From the NCBI GenBank assembly GCA_938004315.1, contig CALKWG010000016.1, forward strand, positions 1 to 8,195: a stretch of 8,195 nucleotides of DNA. The letters run 5' to 3'. This document shows positions 1-6,820 of the stretch, in pieces; the first letter of the stretch is position 1; the number at the start of each line of letters is the position of its first letter. The position numbers and the translations under genes were made by a program. The DNA is from an uncultured Spirochaetaceae bacterium (GTDB taxonomy: Bacteria; Spirochaetota; Spirochaetia; Treponematales; UBA12059). The notes below the pieces were generated by a model that made no database searches, had not been told where the DNA came from, and was given only the letters and a program-made list of their open reading frames with translations.

Positions 1-55
1 TCCATGGTATGGAGTACGCTCGGATGCAGGCTCCCGCTTGCGACGCGCCGGCGCG
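1..55. repeat. 55-bp direct repeat, copy 1 (may extend off the left edge)
   Basis: This 55-bp stretch is identical, base for base, to 915-969. The second copy sits immediately upstream of the start codon of the Rpn-like gene and includes part of its GGAGG ribosome binding site. The copy here begins exactly at the window edge, so the match may continue to the left. By analogy, a second minus-strand Rpn-like gene could start about 9 bases outside the window. The right end of the match coincides with the end of a 12-bp palindrome, CGCGCCGGCGCG (44-55). The identity is seen directly; the off-window gene is inference. Confidence 0.9.
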
Positions 56-127
56 AGCTCCTCTTCAGGCACCACCAATGTACAGAAAAAACTTTACACT
101 ACCCTCGGGGAACGTGCGCTCCTCGAA

Positions 128-151
128 GTGATGTCGCGGCATCACCTTTTT
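128..151 (+). terminator. Hairpin plus T-run, possible intrinsic terminator
   Basis: GTGATG (128-133) and CATCAC (140-145) form a perfect 6-bp stem around a 6-base loop. One C and then TTTTT (147-151) follow on the plus strand. This has intrinsic-terminator shape for transcription running rightwards into the 3' end of the Rpn remnant. On the minus strand the hairpin lies 19 bases beyond the Rpn stop codon but has no T-run after it, so it is a poorer terminator for that gene. No plus-strand gene feeding it is visible in the window. Confidence 0.4.
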
Positions 152-164
152 GGGGTACGGCTTC

Positions 165-906
165 CTATGCCTCCTCGACGAGCTTGCGGAGTTCCTCTAC
201 GCTCAGCTCAAAGAGCTCAGCGACGGCCTCGGGGCTCTGACCCCTGGCTAGGAGCTTGCGGGCGGTTTTAGCGTCTGATTCTCGTTTGCCTTCAAGCTTA
301 CCTTCGAGCCTGCCCTCGAGCCTACCTTCGGTGAAGACCTTTTTGCGCCAGATTCTGAAGTTCTCTGCCAACATAGATCGGTCCTCCTCGCTGCGTAGGT
401 CGATGGCGTCGCGTGGTGCTAGCTCGGTTGCCACTTGCCGCAGGTAATCGTTCAGCCAGCGGCTGATGAGGTTCACCGCCTCGGCGTCCTCTACTTTGAC
501 TATATCAAAGAAGCGCTCAATGCTCAACGCAAGCTCCTCCGGCTCCAGGTTCTCCGCGATGAAGGAATACCGCCGGGCAGCGAGCACCCTTGTGCAGGCG
601 GCTTTGGTGCTCGTAGAGCTCGGCTATGTAGCGAAAGAGCCGTAGGGGCATACGCCGGTCGACGGTGCTTTGAAACTCGATCAAGATGAACAGATAGAGC
701 TCTCGATCGCGGAAGCTCAGCTTCCAGATCACGTCGCTTTCGCGTTTGGCGTAGGTTTCAGTAACGAACTTGCTATTGACCAAGGCCATAGTAGAGAAAT
801 CAAGCTCGTGGGCAAAATTTTCATGCACGAAGTGTTCAAGGAGCCTTTGAACGAAGATCGGGTGGGAGAAAAGCTCGGCGTAGCGGGTGTCGCTGTAGCG
901 TTTCAT
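165..906 (-). pseudogene. Rpn-family recombination-promoting nuclease / putative transposase, broken by an internal deletion
   Basis: Two minus-strand reading frames make one Rpn-type (PD-(D/E)XK, transposase_31-like) protein. The N-terminal part starts at ATG 904-906 with GGAGG (913-917) 6 bases upstream. It keeps the nuclease core: D58 in SDVIWK and the E77-F-Q79-S80 motif, followed by the family's LRLFRYIAELYEHQ helix. Around 565-585 the frame changes: PAVF is followed, in the next frame, by YSFIAENLEPEEL, which belongs further along in this family. The usual middle segment (VLYNG-type strand and linker) is missing. The joined product would be about 246 residues against roughly 300 for relatives, so I infer a deletion of some 45-50 codons that also shifted frame. 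The C-terminal part has the typical EGRL/EGKL repeats and an HTH-like tail, and stops at 165. Known Rpn proteins are DNA endonucleases that raise recombination. A GTG at 585-587 could restart the C-terminal half alone, but no clear SD was found there. Confidence 0.85.
289..336 (-). repeat. Degenerate 12-bp tandem repeats in the Rpn tail
   Basis: Four 12-base units (289-300, 301-312, 313-324, 325-336; the last only half conserved) encode EGRL, EGRL, EGKL and EGK on the minus strand. Units of 12 bp keep the frame when copy number changes. Such charged EGK/EGR repeats are a usual feature of the C-terminal region of Rpn-like proteins and vary in number between paralogues. Confidence 0.75.
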
Positions 907-914
907 GCGCGGCC

Positions 915-969
915 TCCATGGTATGGAGTACGCTCGGATGCAGGCTCCCGCTTGCGACGCGCCGGCGCG
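915..969. repeat. 55-bp direct repeat, copy 2 (5' leader of the Rpn remnant)
   Basis: Identical to 1-55. It covers part of the Rpn SD sequence (913-917) and the leader upstream. The identity stops at 969, within one base of the end of a 14-bp palindrome (957-970, ACGCGCCGGCGCGT). Beyond it the two flanks (56 onward and 970 onward) look unrelated. This suggests a conserved leader shared by paralogous Rpn genes, or a duplication with a breakpoint at the palindrome. Confidence 0.9.
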
Positions 970-1112
970 TGGCTTAGCCCCGGTCGCAGCGCTCGATGTC
1001 ATCAGCGATCTAGGCTTTCCGCTTTTCGGTGCAAAAGCCATGGGCGTTCCCGCTAGGATAGAGTTACCAAACAACCTTCCGCCAGGAGACGCCTTTGACC
1101 AAGGCGCACTGT

Positions 1113-1241
1113 ATGCTGAAGGCGAAGATCCTTCAAGAACAGGGAGAGACACAACTACAGATCGCGGCAGGACTAGGCTTCGCCGACCGTACGATCAGGA
1201 ACTACCTTAAATGCTGCGATGAGCCGCGTAAGCGAGCGTAG
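1113..1241 (+). pseudogene. IS21 IstA-like helix-turn-helix stub
   Basis: ATG 1113-1115 opens a 42-codon frame ending at TAG 1239-1241. The peptide starts MLKAKILQEQGETQ and continues with LQIAAGLGFADRTIRNYLK. This closely follows the N-terminal HTH of IS21-type IstA transposases (pattern: short helix, G-x-S/T-x-x-x-I-A, G-hydrophobic-x-x-R/K-T-hydrophobic-R-x-YL, then a basic Pro-containing linker; here DEPRKRA). IstA is normally about 300-500 residues with a DDE catalytic domain, and nothing like that follows in any plus frame before 1410. AGGAG at 1084-1088 is too far away to be a good SD. The likeliest reading is a fragment left by a decayed insertion element; a small free-standing HTH protein is less likely. 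Confidence 0.5.
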
Positions 1242-1410
1242 GCGGCCCGGAAGGAGCGCGCAGGAGTTGCGCGACTGGAGGGCAAGTCCTCTTCGCCGCG
1301 CGAATTGGTAACTGTTTTTCCGGATGATGTTCTCTTTCTAATCGTTTTTCTTTAATAATAATTGATTTCTGGATTACTCACGCATTTATAAAGCCCGTGC
1401 CCTTATTGTC
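1242..1410. other. Gene-free stretch with an AT-rich segment
   Basis: No credible reading frame was found. The left part (to about 1305) has the GC-rich composition of the surroundings. From about 1310 to 1410 it becomes markedly AT-rich, with runs such as TTTTTC (twice) and TTTAATAATAATTGATTT. A weak plus-strand promoter-like pair (TTGATT at 1363-1368, 17 bp, TTTATA at 1386-1391) would transcribe antisense into the HIT gene, so I do not call it. No hairpin with a T-run was found to end the HIT transcript. It marks the boundary between the decayed left region and the conserved minus-strand genes. Confidence 0.5.
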
Positions 1411-1833
1411 TTATACTCGACTAGCGCCCTCCTCCCCGCCCGCCTGGGGATAGTCCGCCTTGCCCGAGACGACGTGCCTGACCCCGCCCCGGGGCTTGGC
1501 GGCGTCCCCCGCGTAGCGGGGGATCACGTGGACGTGCAGGTGGAAGACGCTCTGGCCGCCGGCCGCGCCGACGTTGACGCCGATGTTCCAGCCGTCGGGG
1601 CTGTATCGGCGCTCTATAGCTTCCTTGGCCTTGGCTATAGCCTTGAGGAGCGCCGCCTGCTCCTCCTCCGTGGCGTCGAACCAGGTGGGCGCGTGGCGGC
1701 GCGGGACTAAGAGGGCATGCCCCGGCGAGACCGGAAAGGCGTCCCATAGCCCGAGCACCAGCTCGTCCTCGTAGAATACGCTCTCCGCGTCGGCGCGGCA
1801 GAAGGGGCAGGCGCGTTCGTTCGCGTGGTCCAT
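1411..1833 (-). CDS. HIT-family nucleotide hydrolase/transferase
   Basis: The product is a 140-residue cytoplasmic histidine-triad protein. The catalytic H-x-H-x-H motif is intact as FHLHVHVIPR (H98, H100, H102), preceded by WNIGVNVGAAGGQS (82-95), the family's phosphate/ribose-binding strand and loop. C9-P-F-C12 near the N terminus is a CPFC zinc-type pair common in bacterial members, and PVSPGHALLVPRRH (34-47) is the typical N-terminal strand segment. The closest type is the one ending RYAGDAAKPRGGVR, often annotated as Ap4A-hydrolase-like; the true substrate is not shown. The chosen start, ATG 1831-1833, gives the usual short lead to CPFC but lacks an SD. An in-frame TTG at 1867-1869 has GGAG 9 bases upstream and would add 12 residues. 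It lies 77 bp (41 bp for the TTG) after the exported-protein gene and is probably co-transcribed with it. Confidence 0.92.
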   Translation of the reverse strand: MDHANERACPFCRADAESVFYEDELVLGLWDAFPVSPGHALLVPRRHAPTWFDATEEEQAALLKAIAKAKEAIERRYSPDGWNIGVNVGAAGGQSVFHLHVHVIPRYAGDAAKPRGGVRHVVSGKADYPQAGGEEGASRV

Positions 1834-1910
1834 ATCAGCCAGTGTGACACGGGGAGCGGCGCCGCGCAAGTTAAGCGTCTCCGACTGCGCGCGCCGCTAG
1901 CGGGAATCCG

Positions 1911-2555
1911 TCATCTCCATCCCGGCGGTAAGATGATGTAGGGGTCGCCTTCAGGCCAGGCGTCTAGGCGGAGAATCAGATAACGTATCCCGTCCTTTGC
2001 GCCGAGGTAGTAGGCGATGGCCTGCAACGGCTCGCGCCCGCTCGGGTAGCCGGGAGCGCCCGGCGAGACTTCCATCTTTTGCCAGATGCCCGCGCTCGGA
2101 TACCATATTTGAACGGCTTCCTTCGGCGGCGTCTCGCCGCCTTTGACTTCTATGGCTATATAGGCGGGCCTCTTTTCTAAGCTCCCTTGGAGTTCCTTAT
2201 ATGCTCCGCGCCCCTGGAGCAGGTATACGCCGAAGCGTAGCCAGCTCGCGTCCGCCCTGCCGCCTAATTCCTTGTATCGCCTTGCGAGCGCCTCGGGCAG
2301 CTCGCCTTGGCCGCCTAGGTTGAGTGAAAAGTCCACGACGATCTTGGCCTCACGTCCGAGGCCGTTCCTAACGGCCGCGGCCGCCCGGTCGTAGGCGAAG
2401 TAGGCGATCGGCGTTCCCGGCTTGGATACCGACCAGATCTCGTAACCCTCGTCAAGCCAGAACGGGCCTTGCCCCTGCGCCGCCACGGCGCCGCAGGCGA
2501 GGCTCAAGAAGAGCGCCGCCGCCGTGAGCTTAAAGAATACTTTCTTAGCTACCAT
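1911..2555 (-). CDS. Exported protein of unknown function
   Basis: The 214-residue product is not recognised. Its first 30 residues form a signal peptide: MVAKKVFFK, a hydrophobic stretch TAAALFLSLA, then CGAVAAQGQG. Two processings are possible. Signal peptidase I could cut after AVA or VAA. The C in LSLAC could instead be lipidated, though the -3 residue is Ser rather than the usual Leu, acceptable only under relaxed (for example spirochaetal) lipobox rules. The mature part has no visible membrane segment, is rich in Tyr, Trp, Pro and Gly, and ends DPYIILPPGWR. A GGGGG-type SD lies 5 bases before ATG 2553-2555. The start is only 29 bp after the cyclase stop codon, so the two are very probably in one transcript and may be functionally linked, for example an envelope sensor or effector paired with the cytoplasmic cyclase. 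That link is inference. Confidence 0.85.
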   Translation of the reverse strand: MVAKKVFFKLTAAALFLSLACGAVAAQGQGPFWLDEGYEIWSVSKPGTPIAYFAYDRAAAAVRNGLGREAKIVVDFSLNLGGQGELPEALARRYKELGGRADASWLRFGVYLLQGRGAYKELQGSLEKRPAYIAIEVKGGETPPKEAVQIWYPSAGIWQKMEVSPGAPGYPSGREPLQAIAYYLGAKDGIRYLILRLDAWPEGDPYIILPPGWR

Positions 2556-2584
2556 GAGATCCCCCTTCTTGAATCGAGCGGCCC

Positions 2585-5395
2585 TTAGGAGCCGCGAAGC
2601 TCAGAGACGATCGTTCGGGCTTTGGCTAGCTCCTGCGCGTCTAGGCCCGTGCTTAAGACCTCCGCGGCGCGGCGCGCTTGGGCGAGCGCCTCGTCCCGCC
2701 GGTCCATGGCGGCTAGAGCCTGGGCGAGCGCGCGCCGACAGAGCGCTTCTTCCCCGGGTAAGCCGCGCTCCTTCGCGAGCGAGGCGCCTCGCGCCGCCGC
2801 CTCGGACGCCTCCTTGGGCGAGCCGAGGGCGAGGAGCGCGTCCGCCTGGCCGGCGAGGGCGGTCGCGCCCGTCCGCGTCATGGTGAGCGCCTTGGCGTCG
2901 AATTCGACGCGCGTGAAGAGCTCGAGCGCCTTGGCCGGTTCGCCTTCCTCTAGCTCGAAGCAGGCGAGGTTATTCATGCTTAACATAGAACATTCTCGGT
3001 CACCGATTTTTTGGAAGAGCGAAAGCGTCCGTTCGAAGAGCCCGCGGGCCTTGGGCCGGTCGCCCGATACGGCGGCTAGGATGGCCAGGTTCCCTGCGGC
3101 GCGGGCGGCGGCCAGATCCTCTCCCTCCGCCTCGAAGGCCGCGTAGGCCGCGCCTAGGAGCTCGCCGGCGTCGCTTAGCTTGCCGGCCGCGAGCGCGAGG
3201 CTTCCGAGCCCCTGCTGGGCCCTGGCCGCCTCGGCCTTGAGGCCCGCGCCGCGGGCGAGGGCAAGGGCTTCTTGGAAGCGCGCCTCCGCGCCCGCAGGAT
3301 CGCCTCGGTAGTAGCGATTCCACCCTATGGCCAGGAGGTCTCGGCAGCGCTCGGGAGCTGCGCCGGCGGCTTCCGATAGGGCGAGCGCCTCATCGAAGAG
3401 CTTGCCTGCTTCCTCGTAGCGGCCGCGGCTACGCTCAAGGAGGCCTATGCGGCAGAGCGCCTCCGCCCGGCGGGGCCCGGACGCGCCGGCGGCGCGCAGG
3501 GCGGCGCTCATCCTCTCTATGCCCTCGGCATAGGCGCCCCGAAGGTCGAAATATTGCCAAAGCGAACAGGCCATAGCCAGGGCCTCTTCCGCTTGGGCGC
3601 GTTCGAGCAGGCGGTCCATGGCCAACGCCATCTCCGGGTAGTCGTCGTCGAGTATCGCCAGGCGCCGCATGCAGGAGGCGGCCCGCTCCCGGTAGAGCGC
3701 CGCGTGCCCGCGATACAGCTCCTCGGCGCGGCCGGAGCGCTCGAGCGTCTCGCGCGCGAAGGCCTTGAGCATCTCTAGGAGCCGATAGCGGGCCGGCCCC
3801 GCCCCTTCCTCGCGCACGACGAGGCTCTTCTCGACGAGCGAGGCTAGGGTGATGGCCGCCTCCCGCCTGCGCTTGGCGGCTTCAGCCTCCTTCACGCCCG
3901 CTAAGGCGATGCGCTCGACCGCCTCGAGGTCGAAGCGGCGGGCGAAGGCGCCGAGGGCGGCGAACAGCTCCTTCTCCGCCTTGCCCAAGAGGCGGTAGCT
4001 CCATTGGGCGACGGCCCTGAGCGTGCGTTGATGGGGCGGCAGGTCGGAGCGCAGGGGGTCGAGGAAGTCTATGCTCTCGCGGAGCCTTGAAAGGATCTCG
4101 TCGGGGGTAAAGGCCTTGACCCTCGCGGCCGCCAGCTCTATGGCCAGGGGTATGCCGTCTAGGTCGCGGCAGATCTGCGCGATGGCCGGGGCGTTGTCCT
4201 CGCCCACCTTGAACGATGGGTTCGCCGCCTTGCCGCGCTCTATGAAGAGCCGTACGGCTTGATATTGGCAGAGGGCGGCGAGGTCGCCGCCGGCGCCGGG
4301 CTCGGGGAAGGCGAGCGGGGACAGGGGTAGGCTACGCTCCCAGCGTAGGTCCAAGGCGGCGCGGCTCGTGGCTATGATCGAGAGTTTGGGGAGGCGGGCT
4401 AGGAGCGCGCCTACGGCGGGGGCGGCGGACAAGGCTTGCTCCATGTTATCCAGGATGAGCAGGGTCCGGCCCGCCTTCTCAAGGCGCGAGGCGACGGCCT
4501 TGAACGGATCGGCGTCCTTGTCGTCCTTGACGCCCAGGATGCGGCAGACGGCTCTCCCGGCGGCGTCGGCGTCCCGGCATTCGCTGAGGTCGACGAACCA
4601 GGCCCCGCCGTCGAAGCTCTCAAGGAGCTCCGCGGCCGCCTGCAAAGCCAGCCTCGTCTTGCCGATGCCCCCCGGGCCGATCAGCGTGACCAGGCGCTCT
4701 CCCCCCCGGACGAGGGCGTCGCCCAAGGCGCGTAGCTCCGCGTCCCTGTCGACGAAGGGCGTGGGCTGCAGTGGCAGGTTATGCGGCTGGCCGTCAAGCG
4801 ATTTTAAGGCGGGGAAGCGCTCTCGCAGGCCCGGGCCCTTGAGTTGCGAGACGGCCTCGGGGCGGGCTAGGTCCTTCAGGTGGAAGCTGCCGAGCGGCTG
4901 GAGCGAGAGGCCAGTCGGCATCCTATCCATGATGAGTTCGGCGAAGGCCAGCGACACGATGACCTGAGCCCCGTAGGCCAGGGATTGTAGGCGGGCGGCC
5001 CGGTTCAGGACGGGGCCGAAGTAGTCGGCGTCGCGCCGCTCCGCCTCGCCGGCGTGGAGCCCCATGCGCACCGAGATGCCGCCGGGCGTGAGCCAGGGCG
5101 CGGCGGCGAGCGCCCGCTGGATCTCCGCCGCGGCGAGCGCGGCGTCGAAGGGCGAGGCGAAGGCCGCGCAGAAGGCGTCGCCCACGGTCTTGAACACGTA
5201 GCCGCGCCGCGCCTCGATACGCTCCCGGAGGATGCGGTCGTGGAGCACGAGGTCGCGCGACATATCGTCCTCGCAGGCCTCCCACTTGCAGGTGCTGCCT
5301 TCTATGTCGGTGAATAGGAAGGAGACGACCCCGGAGGGGCCGGGCTCGGAGGCGAATAACGCTTCGTCTAGGTACGGGCGGGACGACTCAGGCAT
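2585..5395 (-). CDS. Class III adenylate cyclase fused to a STAND/NB-ARC-like ATPase and TPR repeats
   Basis: A 936-residue cytoplasmic signalling protein. Residues about 22-150 are a class III cyclase domain, with metal-binding D30 (FTDIEGS) and D73 (VGDAF), adenine-selecting K69 and D124, and transition-state N131 and R135 (NRAAR). All six canonical positions are present, so ATP to cAMP activity is predicted. After a linker with FVDRDAEL (214-221) comes a P-loop ATPase: Walker A GPGGIGKT (240-247), Walker B LLILDN (312-317), a sensor-like IIATSR (340-345) and GIPLAIELAAARV (414-426), typical of NB-ARC/STAND switches. A winged-helix-like segment follows (about 450-500). From about 560 to 930 the sequence is Ala/Leu-rich helical repeats of TPR type. 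No C-terminal LuxR HTH is seen, unlike related MalT-type proteins, so output is probably cAMP rather than direct DNA binding. No membrane segment was seen. ATG 5393-5395 has only a weak, distant G-rich SD. Ligand unknown. Confidence 0.93.
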   Translation of the reverse strand: MPESSRPYLDEALFASEPGPSGVVSFLFTDIEGSTCKWEACEDDMSRDLVLHDRILRERIEARRGYVFKTVGDAFCAAFASPFDAALAAAEIQRALAAAPWLTPGGISVRMGLHAGEAERRDADYFGPVLNRAARLQSLAYGAQVIVSLAFAELIMDRMPTGLSLQPLGSFHLKDLARPEAVSQLKGPGLRERFPALKSLDGQPHNLPLQPTPFVDRDAELRALGDALVRGGERLVTLIGPGGIGKTRLALQAAAELLESFDGGAWFVDLSECRDADAAGRAVCRILGVKDDKDADPFKAVASRLEKAGRTLLILDNMEQALSAAPAVGALLARLPKLSIIATSRAALDLRWERSLPLSPLAFPEPGAGGDLAALCQYQAVRLFIERGKAANPSFKVGEDNAPAIAQICRDLDGIPLAIELAAARVKAFTPDEILSRLRESIDFLDPLRSDLPPHQRTLRAVAQWSYRLLGKAEKELFAALGAFARRFDLEAVERIALAGVKEAEAAKRRREAAITLASLVEKSLVVREEGAGPARYRLLEMLKAFARETLERSGRAEELYRGHAALYRERAASCMRRLAILDDDYPEMALAMDRLLERAQAEEALAMACSLWQYFDLRGAYAEGIERMSAALRAAGASGPRRAEALCRIGLLERSRGRYEEAGKLFDEALALSEAAGAAPERCRDLLAIGWNRYYRGDPAGAEARFQEALALARGAGLKAEAARAQQGLGSLALAAGKLSDAGELLGAAYAAFEAEGEDLAAARAAGNLAILAAVSGDRPKARGLFERTLSLFQKIGDRECSMLSMNNLACFELEEGEPAKALELFTRVEFDAKALTMTRTGATALAGQADALLALGSPKEASEAAARGASLAKERGLPGEEALCRRALAQALAAMDRRDEALAQARRAAEVLSTGLDAQELAKARTIVSELRGS

Positions 5396-5419
5396 TACCC
5401 AGGCACCCCCGATGGTAGA

Positions 5420-5448
5420 AGTATAGTGCCTATGTTCGGGCGGCGCCA
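5420..5448 (-). promoter_or_regulatory. Weak promoter candidate for the cyclase gene
   Basis: On the minus strand a good -10 (TATACT, complement of 5420-5425) lies about 25 bases before the cyclase ATG. The -35 at 17-bp spacing (TGGCGC, complement of 5443-5448) is poor, so an activator may be needed if this is real. The 72-bp gap after the transporter stop shows no terminator, so read-through from upstream is equally possible. Confidence 0.35.
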
Positions 5449-5467
5449 GGGAAGCTGGGCGGCGGTT

Positions 5468-6625
5468 TTAAGCGCTCATGAGCAGTATCCCTGCGCTGAT
5501 AGCGCCGACCGCCAAGGCGGCGGATAGGCCGGCGAGGAAGGGCTTGTAGCCCAGGCCCTTGAGGGTCTTGAAGCTCGTCGTGAGGCCGACGGCGGCCAGG
5601 GCGACGACGATGAGGTTTTGCCCTAGTTCGGAGGCCGCCGTGTAGACGGCGCGCCAGCCCGCGGCGTCCCAGAGGCCGAAGGCCGCGCCGTCGCCGGCGC
5701 CCAGGCCCGCGTCGCCTACGGAGCGCAGGGCCGAAGAGAGGACGAAGCCCAGGATGAAGAGGGGCACCATGGCGGCCAGGCTCGGCTTCTTACCGTGCGC
5801 CGCGGCGTCGCCCTCGGTTCGCCGGCGGCCGTTGTGCATGAAGGCGGCCAGGGGGACGACGGCGACCATGAAGAGGTTCCGCACGAGCTTGGTGACGGTG
5901 GCGACGTTCAGGGCGCCCTGGGCGCCGAAGGCCTGGTCGTAGGCGAGGGCCGCGCCGGTGACCTGCGAGGTGTCGTGCACCGCCGTGCCCAGGAAGGCGC
6001 CCGCCCTGGCCGCGTCCGGGCCGAAGAGGGCGTAGGCCAGGTAGGGGTAAACCAGGGTGGCCAGGATGCCGAAGACGGTGACCACGGCCACGGCGTAGGC
6101 TACTTCCTCCTCCCGGGCGTCGATGGCCGGGCCGGCCGCCGCGATGGCCGAGACGCCGCAGATGGAGGTGCCCACGGCGATGAGGGTGCCCAGCCGGGCG
6201 GGCAGCTTTAAGGCCCTGGCCATGAGGCTACTCAAGGCGAAGGCGCCGGCGACGCAGGCCAGGATGACCGGTAGCCCGGCAGCCCCGTAGCGCGAGGCCT
6301 CCCAGACGCTCAAGCGGAAGCCTAGGAGCATGATGCCCAGCCGTAGGAGCTTCTTGACGGCGAAGCTCAGGCCCGGCTTGCAGGCGCCGAGCTTGAGGCC
6401 TGCGTTACCGATGATCATGCCCAAGATCACGGCGACCATGACCGAGGATACGGGGGATTTCTCGAAGCCCAAAATCCGGCGGCCTATGAAGTCGGCGGCG
6501 ATCACGCTGAGCCAGGCCAAGGCCGCCGCCAGGGCCGTCCCGGGCGCGAGGGCCGGGAGGCTCCGCAGGGGCGCGCCTAGGAGAAAGCTCCCGAGCTTCC
6601 GGTCGATGTCATTGAGCGTGGCCAT
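5468..6625 (-). CDS. YeiH-type putative sulfate exporter family membrane protein (Cons_hypoth698)
   Basis: A 385-residue polytopic inner-membrane protein with about 10 hydrophobic segments. It carries the family signatures: SSVMVAVILGMIIGN (60-74), KKLLRLGIMLLGFRLS (91-106), GTSICGVSAIAAAGPAI (152-168), REEEVAYAV (171-179), GTAVHDTSQVTGAA (213-226) and TKLVRN (245-250). The family (PF03601) is called a putative sulfate exporter, but substrates are poorly established, so the call is family level only. A soluble loop around 265-278 (NGRRRTEGDAAAHGKK) separates the two halves. ATG 6623-6625 is supported by GGGAGGAAG about 8 bases upstream. Length is slightly above the usual 330-350 residues, mostly from the hydrophilic N terminus. 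It is the first of the minus-strand series and is divergent from the calcium exchanger. No LysR-type regulator, often found beside yeiH, is present in the window. Confidence 0.92.
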   Translation of the reverse strand: MATLNDIDRKLGSFLLGAPLRSLPALAPGTALAAALAWLSVIAADFIGRRILGFEKSPVSSVMVAVILGMIIGNAGLKLGACKPGLSFAVKKLLRLGIMLLGFRLSVWEASRYGAAGLPVILACVAGAFALSSLMARALKLPARLGTLIAVGTSICGVSAIAAAGPAIDAREEEVAYAVAVVTVFGILATLVYPYLAYALFGPDAARAGAFLGTAVHDTSQVTGAALAYDQAFGAQGALNVATVTKLVRNLFMVAVVPLAAFMHNGRRRTEGDAAAHGKKPSLAAMVPLFILGFVLSSALRSVGDAGLGAGDGAAFGLWDAAGWRAVYTAASELGQNLIVVALAAVGLTTSFKTLKGLGYKPFLAGLSAALAVGAISAGILLMSA

Positions 6626-6659
6626 GGTCGCTACTTCCTCCCGTTCCGCGAGTCGGCCG

Positions 6660-6689
6660 ATGATAACGCGACGGGTCGGCCGGCTGCAA
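6660..6689 (-). promoter_or_regulatory. Promoter for the YeiH-type gene
   Basis: On the minus strand TTGCAG (complement of 6684-6689), an 18-bp spacer and TATCAT (complement of 6660-6665) match a sigma70 promoter with two mismatches in the -35 and one in the -10. The start of transcription would fall near 6653, giving a leader of roughly 27 bases that contains the SD. Position and spacing fit the gene well; not tested. Confidence 0.5.
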
Positions 6690-6719
6690 GCGCGCCAGGG
6701 ATTGAGCGGAAATACCGCA

Positions 6720-6736
6720 GGCCCGGGGCCCGGGCC
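6720..6736. repeat. GC-only inverted repeat in the divergent promoter region
   Basis: GGCCCGG (6720-6726) and CCGGGCC (6730-6736) are perfect 7-bp arms around GGC. It lies about 30 bp upstream of the -35 element of the minus promoter and could be a regulator site or a DNA/RNA hairpin. In such GC-rich DNA, chance cannot be excluded. Confidence 0.5.
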
Positions 6737-6760
6737 GAGGAATTGAAGCGAAAGCCCGGC

Positions 6761-6778
6761 CCCCGCGCCGGCGCGGGG
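6761..6778. repeat. Perfect 18-bp palindrome, possible operator
   Basis: CCCCGCGCCGGCGCGGGG reads the same on both strands. Its 12-bp core CGCGCCGGCGCG is the same palindrome found at 44-55 and 958-969. It sits between the two divergent promoters, about 43 bp upstream of the plus-strand -35, a plausible place for a shared regulator. The function is unknown. Confidence 0.6.
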
Positions 6779-6820
6779 AGGCGCCCATATGGTAAGGCAT
6801 TCGATTCGTGGCCTAAGTCG

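Noticed and set aside
77..105. TGTACA, A-run and TTTACACTACCC, recalling the end of an IS256-type element
   Set aside because: The resemblance is short and from memory. No matching inverted end or transposase fragment is visible in the window.
289..336. Short regular repeats as a CRISPR-like array
   Set aside because: The 12-base units are contiguous without spacers and encode the EGRL/EGKL tail in frame.
907..1152. Extended N terminus of the Rpn frame (start at 1152)
   Set aside because: The upstream residues do not fit the family, while ATG 904-906 has a GGAGG at ideal spacing and begins with a family-like MKRYSDTRYAELF.
4368..4967. 199-codon plus-strand frame inside the cyclase gene
   Set aside because: Shadow of the cyclase/ATPase coding sequence; Arg/Ser/Ala-rich with no recognisable motif.
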